Shown here: piece by piece, positions 9,462 to 16,830 of the stretch
How positions within the stretch are numbered: the first letter of the stretch is position 1
How the letters are laid out: every line of letters begins with the position of its first letter
Assembly (NCBI RefSeq): GCF_015546965.1
Contig: NZ_JADMUF010000001.1
Coordinates: forward strand, 310,001-374,000
Direction: 5' to 3'
Source of the DNA: Collinsella aerofaciens
Lineage (GTDB): Bacteria > Actinomycetota > Coriobacteriia > Coriobacteriales > Coriobacteriaceae
DNA length: 64,000 bases
Notes under the pieces: generated by a model
What the model was told of the DNA's origin: nothing
The model's database searches: none
The model's input: the letters and a program-made list of their open reading frames with translations, nothing else
Position numbers and translations under genes: made by a program

Positions 9462-11827
9462 GGATTCTCAAGCTCTTTAAAAAGCATATCCTGGCACTGT
9501 TCACAGCTATCGTACTCATCGTAATCAGCTGCAACGCCGACCTGGCACTGCCTACCTATATGAGCGATATCGTCGACGTGGGCGTGCAGCAAGGCGGTAT
9601 CGCCTCGCCCGTGCCCGACACCATTCGCGCCGAATCGCTCGACGACCTCGAGCTCTTTATGAGCGCCAAGGGCGCCAAAGCTGTGGAGGCCGTGTTTAGC
9701 AAGGCGGACAATAACGGCATTCGAACGTACAAGGGCACCGAGAAGGAGCGCGCCGACGGCGGCAAGATTGCCGACATCATGAGCCTGCCTGAGACCGTCG
9801 TGCTCGCCTTCAACCAGGGCATCGACGCCGACTCCATGGGCGACATGACCGGCGCATCCACCGAGGCAAGCGATGGCGGCGCCGCTCAGGCCATGCCCAC
9901 CCCCGAGCAGATGGCAGCGATGACGCCCGAGCAGCTCGCCGAGATGCAGCAGAAGGCCGCAGCCGCGCAGAGCATGCAAAAGCAGATCGACGCCGACGGC
10001 GGTAAGATCACCATGAAGAGCCTGCGCCTAGGCGTTGAAGGCGGTCTTATCGATCAGGGCAAGCTCGTCGAGGGCGCCAACGATATGGCTGACAAAATGG
10101 GCTCCATGTCGGGCTCCATCGTCACCCAGCGCGCCGTGAGCTACGTGCAAGAAGAGTACAAGGCGCAGGGTATCGACCCCGCCGACGTGCAGAACGCCTA
10201 CCTGGGCCGCATGGCGACCACGATGTTTGGTCTGTGTCTGGTGTCGCTGGTCGCCACCATCCTGACCGGCGCCGTGGCTTCGCGCACCGCCTGCTCCATC
10301 GCCCGCGACCTGCGCCGCGAGACCTTCAACAAGGTTATGCACTTCTCGCCGGCCGAGGTGGGCAAGTTTAGCCAGGCCTCGCTCATCACCCGCTGCACCA
10401 ACGACATTCAACAGATCCAGATGGCCGCAACCCTGTTTATCCGCATGTGCCTGATGGCCCCCGTCATGGGCATCGTCGCCGTCATGCGCGTCCTGGCCAA
10501 CCACACCGGCCTGGAGTGGACCATCGCCGTGGCCATCATCGCCGTCTCGGCCGTCGTCGGCGTGCTTATGGGCCTCACCATGCCCAAGTTCAAAAAGATG
10601 CAGAGCTTTGTGGACCGCGTGAACCTTACCGCCCGCGAGCTGCTCGATGGCCTGATGCCCATCCGCTCGTTCAACCGCGAGGAGCATGAGCTCGAGCGTT
10701 TTGACAAGGCTTCGCTCGACCTGATGACCACGCAGCTCTACACCAACCGCGCCATGAGCTTTATGATGCCACTCATGATGCTCGTCATGAACTGCATCAC
10801 CGTGCTTATCGTCTGGTTTGGCGCGCAGGGCGTGTCCGACGGCGTGATGCAGGTCGGCAACATGATGGCGTTTATCTCCTACACCATGCAGATCGTCATG
10901 GCGTTTATGATCCTCACCATGGTGTCGGTCATTCTGCCCCGTGCCGAGGTCGCAGCCGAGCGCGTGGAAGAGGTCATCACCTGCCCCACGAGCATCAACG
11001 ACCCTGCCTCGCCCAAACTGCCTGCTGCCAGCGCGCCGCGCGGTGAGCTCACCTTCCGTGACGTAAGCTTCCAGTATCCCGACGCCCGCGCCGATGTCAT
11101 CAGCGGCGTGAACTTCACCACACATGCCGGTCAGATGCTCGGCATCATTGGCTCCACGGGCTCGGGCAAGTCCACGCTCGTGCAGTTGATTCCGCGCCTG
11201 TACGACGTCACGGGCGGCAGCATTTCGCTCGACGGCATCGATGTGCGCGATATGACCCTTTCCGAGCTACGCCGCCGCATTGGCTATATCCCGCAGCAGG
11301 GACGCCTGTTCTCGGGCACCGTCGAGAGCAACCTTAAGTTTGCCGGCGACATGGTGAGCGACGAGGACATGTACCGGGCGGCACGCATCGCCCAGGCCGA
11401 GGACTTTATCGCCGAGCGCGAGGGCGGCTACGACTCCCCCATCAGCCAGGGCGGCTCCAATGTCTCGGGCGGTCAGCGCCAGCGCCTGGCCATCGCCCGC
11501 GCCCTGGCCAAAAAGCCCGAGGTCGTGGTGTTCGATGACTCGTTTAGTGCGCTTGACTACAAGACCGACGCGCGCCTGCGCGAGGAGCTGGCCAAAAACG
11601 TCACCGACGCCGCACTCGTGGTCGTGGCACAACGCATCGCGACCATCATGCACGCCGACCAGATCATCGTACTCGACGACGGTCACGTAGTGGGCACCGG
11701 CACGCACAAGGAGCTACTGCGCAGCTGCCCGGCGTACCTGGAAATCGCACAGTCGCAGCTTTCCGCCGAGGAGCTGGGGCTTACCCAAGAAGAAATTGCA
11801 GCCGTTATGGAAGGAGGCGAGCGCTAA
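9458..11827 (+). CDS. Heterodimeric ABC exporter subunit with degenerate ATP site
   Basis: A 789-aa half-exporter fused to its ATPase. TM1 is near residue 10-30; an unusually long extracytoplasmic segment, about residues 35-235, precedes TM2. The ATPase has Walker A GSTGSGKST, signature VSGGQRQR and Walker B VVVFDDSFSALD. The usual catalytic Glu after Walker B is Asp, as in the degenerate-site subunit of BmrCD/TM287-288-type heterodimers. GTG start overlaps the marR stop by 4 nt. The partner is the next gene (1-nt overlap). The large insert holds PTPEQMAAMTPEQLAEMQ-like helical repeats. Substrate is unknown; export of drugs, peptides or lipids is plausible. Confidence 0.9.
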   Translation: MRILKLFKKHILALFTAIVLIVISCNADLALPTYMSDIVDVGVQQGGIASPVPDTIRAESLDDLELFMSAKGAKAVEAVFSKADNNGIRTYKGTEKERADGGKIADIMSLPETVVLAFNQGIDADSMGDMTGASTEASDGGAAQAMPTPEQMAAMTPEQLAEMQQKAAAAQSMQKQIDADGGKITMKSLRLGVEGGLIDQGKLVEGANDMADKMGSMSGSIVTQRAVSYVQEEYKAQGIDPADVQNAYLGRMATTMFGLCLVSLVATILTGAVASRTACSIARDLRRETFNKVMHFSPAEVGKFSQASLITRCTNDIQQIQMAATLFIRMCLMAPVMGIVAVMRVLANHTGLEWTIAVAIIAVSAVVGVLMGLTMPKFKKMQSFVDRVNLTARELLDGLMPIRSFNREEHELERFDKASLDLMTTQLYTNRAMSFMMPLMMLVMNCITVLIVWFGAQGVSDGVMQVGNMMAFISYTMQIVMAFMILTMVSVILPRAEVAAERVEEVITCPTSINDPASPKLPAASAPRGELTFRDVSFQYPDARADVISGVNFTTHAGQMLGIIGSTGSGKSTLVQLIPRLYDVTGGSISLDGIDVRDMTLSELRRRIGYIPQQGRLFSGTVESNLKFAGDMVSDEDMYRAARIAQAEDFIAEREGGYDSPISQGGSNVSGGQRQRLAIARALAKKPEVVVFDDSFSALDYKTDARLREELAKNVTDAALVVVAQRIATIMHADQIIVLDDGHVVGTGTHKELLRSCPAYLEIAQSQLSAEELGLTQEEIAAVMEGGER

Positions 11828-13683
11828 TGGCAGACGAGACCAAGACCCAAATTCCCAAGCCCACCCGTCAGCGTGGACCCATGGGCCGCATGGGCGGCAT
11901 GCGTCGCGGCGAAAAGGCCAAGGACTTTAAGGGCACCATGAGGCAGCTGCTCGGCTATATCGGCCAGCACAAGATTGCCGTGTTTGTCGCCGTCGCCTTT
12001 GCCGTGTGCTCGGTCATCTTTAACATTGTGGGGCCCAAGGTGCTCGGCCAGGTTACGACCAAGCTGTTTGAGGGCCTGGTTGCCAAAGTCAACGGTACCG
12101 GCGATGTCGACTTTAACTGGATCGCCAAGACGCTCGGCTTTTTGCTCTGCCTGTACCTGGCGAGCTCTATCTGCAGTCTGATCCAGGGCTGGCTCATGAC
12201 CGGTGTCACGCAAAAGATTTGCTACCGCATGCGCAAGGAGATCGCAGCCAAGATTGCCGTCGTGCCGATGAGCTACTTCAACGGTCACAGCAAGGGCGAT
12301 GTGCTCAGCCGCATCACCAACGACGTCGATACACTCGGCCAGTCGCTCAACCAGAGCGTGACGCAGCTCATTACCTCCGTGACGCAGATCATCGGCGTGC
12401 TCGTCATGATGCTGTCGATCAGCCTGCCGCTTACCGGCGTCACCGTGCTCACGCTGCCGGCAGCCGCGATTATCTTGATGGTGATGATTCACTTCTCGCA
12501 GCCGTACTTCCGCGAGCAACAGCAGGTCCTGGGCACCGTCAACGGCATTATCGAGGAGGACTTTGCCGGTCAGAACGTCATCCAAGTGTTCGACCGCGCC
12601 GAGGCCTCGATCGAAGAGTTCGACCGTCAAAACGACCGCCTCTTTATTAGTGGCTGGCGCTCGCAGTTCCTGTCGGGCCTGATGATGCCGCTTATGAGCT
12701 TGGTGGGCAACATGGGCTACGTGGGCGTCGTCGTGGTGGGCGCGCAGCTCGCGCTGACCGGCAATGCAACGCCCGGCGACATTCAGAGCTTTATCCAGTA
12801 CGTTCGCAACTTTACGCAGCCCGTGCAGCAACTGGGCAACGTGAGCAACACGATGCAGTCGATGGCTGCCGCCACCGAGCGCGTCTTTGAGTTCCTGGCC
12901 GCGCCCGAGGAGGAGCAGAAGGCCGACGCGCAGATTCCCGAGAAGCGCCCCGGTCACGTGGAGTTCGACCACGTCAAGTTTGGCTACACGCCCGACAAGA
13001 CCATCATCCACGACTTTAGCTGCGAGGCGCAGCCCGGCCAGACCATCGCCATCGTCGGTCCCACCGGCGCCGGCAAGACCACGCTCATCAAGCTGCTGCA
13101 GCGCTTCTACGATGTGGACGACGGTTCGCTGCGTGTCGAGGGCGTCGACGTGCGCGACTGGGACCGCGCGGCGCTGCGCGGCGAGTTTGCCATGGTGCTG
13201 CAGGATACCTGGCTGTTTAACGGCACCATCCGCGAAAACATCCGCTACGGACGCCCCGATGCGAGCGATGCCGAGGTCGAAGCCGCTGCACGTGCCGCAC
13301 GCTGCGACCACTTTATCCATACGCTCGCCGGCGGCTACGACTTTATGATCAACGAGGAGGGCACCAACCTGTCGCAGGGTCAGCGCCAGCTCGTGACCAT
13401 CGCCCGTGCCATTTTGGCCGACCGCCCGGCGCTGATTCTGGACGAGGCGACCTCCAACGTTGACACTCGTACCGAGGAGCTTATTCAGCGTGCCATGGAT
13501 GCGCTGATGCAAGGCCGCACCAGCTTTGTTATCGCACATCGCCTGTCCACGATTCGCAACGCCGACGTGATCTTGGTGATCCGCGACGGCGACATCGTCG
13601 AGAAGGGCACACACGACGAGTTGCTCGCCCAGGGTGGCTTCTACGCCGACCTGTACAACTCGCAGTTCGACGAGGCGGCGTAA
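11827..13683 (+). CDS. Heterodimeric ABC exporter subunit with canonical ATP site
   Basis: A 618-aa half-exporter: six TM helices in residues 45-330, then the ATPase with Walker A GPTGAGKTT, signature LSQGQRQ and Walker B LILDEATSNVD including the catalytic Glu. The signature begins LSQGQ rather than LSGGQ, which is common in this clade. The N-terminus has a Met/Gly/Arg-rich tail (MGRMGGMRRG). ATG overlaps the previous stop (TAATG), which implies translational coupling and a 1:1 heterodimer with the upstream subunit. A strong terminator follows. Confidence 0.92.
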   Translation: MADETKTQIPKPTRQRGPMGRMGGMRRGEKAKDFKGTMRQLLGYIGQHKIAVFVAVAFAVCSVIFNIVGPKVLGQVTTKLFEGLVAKVNGTGDVDFNWIAKTLGFLLCLYLASSICSLIQGWLMTGVTQKICYRMRKEIAAKIAVVPMSYFNGHSKGDVLSRITNDVDTLGQSLNQSVTQLITSVTQIIGVLVMMLSISLPLTGVTVLTLPAAAIILMVMIHFSQPYFREQQQVLGTVNGIIEEDFAGQNVIQVFDRAEASIEEFDRQNDRLFISGWRSQFLSGLMMPLMSLVGNMGYVGVVVVGAQLALTGNATPGDIQSFIQYVRNFTQPVQQLGNVSNTMQSMAAATERVFEFLAAPEEEQKADAQIPEKRPGHVEFDHVKFGYTPDKTIIHDFSCEAQPGQTIAIVGPTGAGKTTLIKLLQRFYDVDDGSLRVEGVDVRDWDRAALRGEFAMVLQDTWLFNGTIRENIRYGRPDASDAEVEAAARAARCDHFIHTLAGGYDFMINEEGTNLSQGQRQLVTIARAILADRPALILDEATSNVDTRTEELIQRAMDALMQGRTSFVIAHRLSTIRNADVILVIRDGDIVEKGTHDELLAQGGFYADLYNSQFDEAA

Positions 13684-13714
13684 ATTCTGCCGCAGGGAAC
13701 GAATAACGCCCGAG

Positions 13715-13748
13715 AACGGGGGCGCAGGGCAACCTGCGCCCCCGTTTT
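13715..13748 (+). terminator. Rho-independent terminator after the exporter operon
   Basis: AACGGGGGCGCAG pairs with CTGCGCCCCCGTT around a short loop and runs into TTTT. Confidence 0.85.
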
Positions 13749-13805
13749 GTGTCCTTCGAGCCTCGAAGCGCCTTCCCTGAGACCTCATTGACGGCGTTTT
13801 CCAGA

Positions 13806-14043
13806 CCCCGTGGGCAAAAAAGAGCAAATATGAGTACTGTTACCTTTTTAGTAACAGCCAAAACCGCCTCAAACGACCTCTTTGCGGCCTCTATACGCCT
13901 TCGAATTAATCAAAACGCCCGTTAGCAGACTTCTGTCTGCCAACGTTAATGAACGTATTTTTCACTTTGTCTATTATCTCGCTAGACCGATATGTTACTA
14001 GGTTAGCAACCGTACTCATATTTGGCATTTTTTGCCCACGGGG
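13806..14043. repeat. About 240-bp element with 51-bp imperfect terminal inverted repeats
   Basis: 13806-13856 and the complement of 13993-14043 match closely: both begin CCCCGTGGGCAAAAAA, then CAAATATGAGTAC, and end AGTAACA. The inside (13857-13992) is AT-rich with no gene. Each arm also carries a small palindrome (TGTTAC..GTAACA on the left). Likely a MITE or remnant; no target-site duplication is obvious. Confidence 0.6.
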
Positions 14044-14105
14044 TGTTTCCTGGGGGTAGCGACAACAGCCTTACGGTCCCGCGCGGCGCAGCTCCCTCCC
14101 GGCAT

Positions 14106-14165
14106 CCGCCGACGTTTGCCCAGATAAAACCTGCCAAAATAAACCTGTCCCTTTTTGGCAGGTTT
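14106..14165. repeat. Short repeat module shared with 26750-26800
   Basis: The stretch from GACGTTTGCCCAGATAAAACC through CCTGTCCCTTTTTGGCAGG reappears in inverted orientation right after the LuxR-type gene at 26750-26800. AACCTGCC and GGCAGGTT pair to form a hairpin. It is part of the mosaic of repeats in this 580-bp gene-free stretch (13684-14263). Confidence 0.6.
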
Positions 14166-14263
14166 CGGGGTGACAAGGGCTTGCACTTTAGCGTGCGACA
14201 GCGGATAATTCCGGACACTCGACAATACGCTTATTGCTCTTTCTATAGATTGAGGAGGCCCCT

Positions 14264-15295
14264 ATGGCCATGGAATTCAAACGCAAGTTGCCGATCCCCA
14301 TGGAGATCCGCGAGGAAATGCCGCTTTCTGCCGAGCTTACCGCCAAAAAGCAGGCATTTGACGCCGAGGTCGCCAAAGTCTTTACCGGCGAGGACGCACG
14401 CAAGGTGCTCATCATCGGCCCGTGCTCTGCCGACCGCGAGGATTCGGTACTTGAGTACATGAACCGACTGGCCAAGACCGCCGAGGAGGTCAAGGACAAG
14501 CTCATCATCATTCCGCGCGTCTACACAAATAAGCCGCGTACCAAGGGCACCGGCTACAAGGGTCTGCTGCACAACCCCAATCCCGAGGCTCCCGACGACC
14601 TGCTCGAGGGCGTCAAGGCCATCCGCCACATGCACCTGCGCGTTATTAAGGAAACGGGCTTCTTCACCGCAGACGAGATGCTCTATCCGTCCAACTACCA
14701 GTACCTCGTTGACCTGCTGAGCTATGTTGCCGTGGGCGCGCGCTCGGTCGAGAACCAGGAGCACCGTCTAGTGTCGAGCGGCATTTCGGTACCCGTCGGC
14801 ATGAAGAATCCCACCGCCGGCTCTACCACCGTTATGCTCAACTCCATTTACGCCGCGCAGGCGCACCAGAGCTTCATCTTCCGCAACTGGGAGGTCGAGT
14901 GCGACGGCAATCCGCTCGCACACGCCGTTATGCGTGGCTACATCGGTCTCGACGGTCGCACCTACCCCAACTACCACTACGAGCACCTGGAACGCCTGGC
15001 CGAGCGCTATACCGAGCACGCCGGCTATGCCAATCCGGCAGCGGTCATCGACTGCAACCACGACAACTCGGGCAAGCGTCCGTTGGAGCAATATCGCATT
15101 TGCAAGGAGGTGCTCGACAGCTGCCGCCGCAACGAGTCCATCTCCAAGCTGGTCAAGGGCTTTATGATCGAGTCCTACCTGGAGGACGGCAACCAGCCGG
15201 TCGACGGCGGCGTCTTTGGCAAGTCGATCACCGACCCGTGTCTGGGCTGGGAAAAGACCGACTACCTCATCCACGAGATCGCGGAACGTATTTAG
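14264..15295 (+). CDS. aroG: 3-deoxy-7-phosphoheptulonate synthase (DAHP synthase, class I)
   Basis: A 343-aa class I-alpha (AroF/G/H-type) enzyme condensing phosphoenolpyruvate with erythrose-4-phosphate at the start of the shikimate pathway. Visible family motifs are GPCSADR, NKPRTKGTGYKG (PEP and E4P contacts), ARSVENQEHR and, near the C-terminus, IDCNHDNSGK. Full length for the class. GAGGAGG lies 6 nt before the ATG. It appears monocistronic, with a terminator behind it and no other aromatic-pathway gene nearby. Which of AroF, AroG or AroH it resembles in feedback control cannot be told from the motifs alone. Confidence 0.93.
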   Translation: MAMEFKRKLPIPMEIREEMPLSAELTAKKQAFDAEVAKVFTGEDARKVLIIGPCSADREDSVLEYMNRLAKTAEEVKDKLIIIPRVYTNKPRTKGTGYKGLLHNPNPEAPDDLLEGVKAIRHMHLRVIKETGFFTADEMLYPSNYQYLVDLLSYVAVGARSVENQEHRLVSSGISVPVGMKNPTAGSTTVMLNSIYAAQAHQSFIFRNWEVECDGNPLAHAVMRGYIGLDGRTYPNYHYEHLERLAERYTEHAGYANPAAVIDCNHDNSGKRPLEQYRICKEVLDSCRRNESISKLVKGFMIESYLEDGNQPVDGGVFGKSITDPCLGWEKTDYLIHEIAERI

Positions 15296-15329
15296 TTACG
15301 CGGGCACGAGAGCGAACAACTTGTCATTC

Positions 15330-15372
15330 AAAGAGGACGGCATGACCAGAAGGTCTATGCCGCCCTCTTTTC
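15330..15372 (+). terminator. Terminator after DAHP synthase
   Basis: AAAGAGG.CGGCAT pairs with ATGCCG.CCTCTTT around a 12-nt loop and is followed by TTTTC. Confidence 0.75.
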
Positions 15373-15374
15373 AT

Positions 15375-15428
15375 AGTCGTTAGGGACGTTCTTGAATGAC
15401 TAGTCGTTTAAGAACGTCCCTAACGACT
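15375..15428. repeat. Perfect 19-bp inverted repeat (54 bp overall)
   Basis: AGTCGTTAGGGACGTTCTT (15375-15393) and its exact complement (15410-15428) flank a 16-bp spacer containing GACTAGTC. Half of the same sequence recurs at 44789-44820. Confidence 0.7.
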
Positions 15429-15565
15429 AACCAAAAGCTCCGCGGAGATTTCTTTTTACCTACTTTGTTAATGGGTATTGCACTGCAAGCGCAGACACGC
15501 TAAGGTGTTCTACCAATGAGCGCAGAGATGCCGCGCCGTCCAGCTACACCGCGAAGGGAGCGAAC

Positions 15566-15676
15566 ATGAACGGATTCATTTCCAACAACTCCATGATGAT
15601 GTGCATGTGCGCGGGCATGATGATGCCCCCTGTCTCCTCGCCCGCCGGCAGCGCCCGCTGCCCGCGAATGATGTAG
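15566..15676 (+). CDS. Methionine-rich leader peptide of the met transporter operon
   Basis: A 36-codon frame with an AGGGAG site 6 nt before its ATG. It has ten Met codons: the start, 10-12, 14, 18-20 and 35-36, plus Cys at 13, 15 and 32 (the core reads SMMMCMCAGMMMPP). It ends 25 bp before a rho-independent terminator that precedes metN. The composition matches a ribosome-stalling leader that senses charged Met-tRNA, as trpL or hisL do for their amino acids. It is too short for ordinary gene callers. Function is inferred from composition, position and the paired RNA segments downstream. Confidence 0.75.
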   Translation: MNGFISNNSMMMCMCAGMMMPPVSSPAGSARCPRMM

Positions 15677-15734
15677 CCCGCGCATAGTCTCGGACTTCAA
15701 GGCGAGGAACCCACAACCGGGTCCTCGCCTTTTT
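15608..15734 (+). promoter_or_regulatory. Putative methionine attenuator (terminator and antiterminator)
   Basis: The terminator stem pairs GGCGAGGA (15701-15708) with TCCTCGCC (15722-15729), then TTTTT. An identical TCCTCGCC lies upstream at 15635-15642 inside the leader peptide, so it can pair with 15701-15708 and block the terminator. Another set also competes: 15608-15617 can pair with 15659-15666 or with 15676-15684. Stalling at Met codons 10-14 would leave 15635-15642 free, favouring readthrough into metN. Confidence 0.7.
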
Positions 15735-15789
15735 GTTTGGCACGCCGCGGGCGCCAACCATCAGCAACACTCAACCGAAAGGCTGTACC

Positions 15790-16830
15790 GTGATAGAACT
15801 CACCAACATAGTTAAGGAATACCAAGGGGCGGGCGGGGCGTTTCGCGCCGTGAACGACGTGACGCTCACCATCCAGACCGGCGAGGTCTTTGGCATCATC
15901 GGCTACTCCGGCGCCGGCAAGTCCACGCTCGTGCGCTGCATCAACCTGCTCGAACGCCCCACCTCGGGCACCGTGCGCGTGGACGGCCGCGACGTCACCG
16001 CGCTCACCGGCGCCGAGCTGCGCCGCGAGCGCCAGAGCATCGGCATCATCTTCCAGCACTTCAACCTGTTTCCCTCGCGTACCGTGGCGCAAAACGTCGC
16101 GTTCCCGCTGGCCAAGCTCGGCCTCTCCCGCGAGGAGATCGACGCCCGCGTGACCGAGCTGCTCGCGCTTGTGGAGCTCTCGGACAAGGCGGCCGCCTAC
16201 CCCGAGCAGCTCTCCGGCGGCCAGAAGCAGCGCGTCGCCATCGCCCGCGCGCTCGCCACGCGCCCCAGCGTCCTTCTGTGCGACGAGGCCACCAGCGCGC
16301 TCGACCCCACCACCACGCACTCCATCCTCTCCCTGCTCAAGCAGCTCAACCGCGACCTGGGGCTCACCATCGTGGTCATCACCCACCAGATGAACGTGGT
16401 GAAGGAAATCTGCGACCGCGTGGCGGTGATGGAGCGCGGCCGCGTGATCGAGTCCGGCCCGGTCTACGACGTGTTCGCGAACCCGTCGCACGAGCTCACG
16501 CGTGAGTTTATCTCCTCCACCTCCACGCTCACCCGCGTGAACGAGCTGGTGGCCGAGGGCAGCCCCGTGGTGGCGCTGCGCCCCGGCGAGGTACTCGTGC
16601 GCCTCAACTACCAGCGCCGCGATGTGAACGAGCCCATCATTAGCTCCATCTCGCGCAGCTTCGACATCGACGTGAACATCATCTTCGCCGACGTCGAGGT
16701 GGTGGCCGATGCACCCATCGGCGGCACCGTCGCCATCCTTTCCGGCACGCGCGACCGCGTGGACGCCGCGCTTGCCTACCTGCCCCAGAACGAAAACGTT
16801 CGCGTCGAGGTGATCGCTGATGCTCGCTAA
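15790..16830 (+). CDS. metN: Methionine ABC transporter ATPase
   Basis: A 346-aa MetN: Walker A GYSGAGKST, signature LSGGQKQR, Walker B VLLCDEATSALD, and a C-terminal regulatory NIL-type domain from about residue 265 that binds methionine for feedback inhibition in the family. I chose GTG at 15790 (AAAGG 8 nt upstream). A longer frame from 15733 would begin inside the terminator T-tract and is unlikely. It overlaps the metI-metQ fusion by 11 nt. The preceding Met-rich leader and terminator suggest expression when methionine is scarce. Confidence 0.93.
   Translation: MIELTNIVKEYQGAGGAFRAVNDVTLTIQTGEVFGIIGYSGAGKSTLVRCINLLERPTSGTVRVDGRDVTALTGAELRRERQSIGIIFQHFNLFPSRTVAQNVAFPLAKLGLSREEIDARVTELLALVELSDKAAAYPEQLSGGQKQRVAIARALATRPSVLLCDEATSALDPTTTHSILSLLKQLNRDLGLTIVVITHQMNVVKEICDRVAVMERGRVIESGPVYDVFANPSHELTREFISSTSTLTRVNELVAEGSPVVALRPGEVLVRLNYQRRDVNEPIISSISRSFDIDVNIIFADVEVVADAPIGGTVAILSGTRDRVDAALAYLPQNENVRVEVIADAR

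Noticed and set aside
11824-13827. A 667-codon open frame antisense to the second ABC exporter gene
   Set aside because: Shadow of a gene with intact Walker A, signature and Walker B motifs; no ribosome-binding site.
14003-14225. Two overlapping minus-strand frames of about 70 codons before the DAHP synthase gene
   Set aside because: They run through the inverted-repeat element and the shared repeat module; no start signals.
15430-15565. T-box or SAM riboswitch upstream of metN
   Set aside because: I found no AGGGTGGNACCGCG T-box core, specifier-loop stem I or SAM-box core; only ACCGCG occurs. A Met-rich leader explains the region better.
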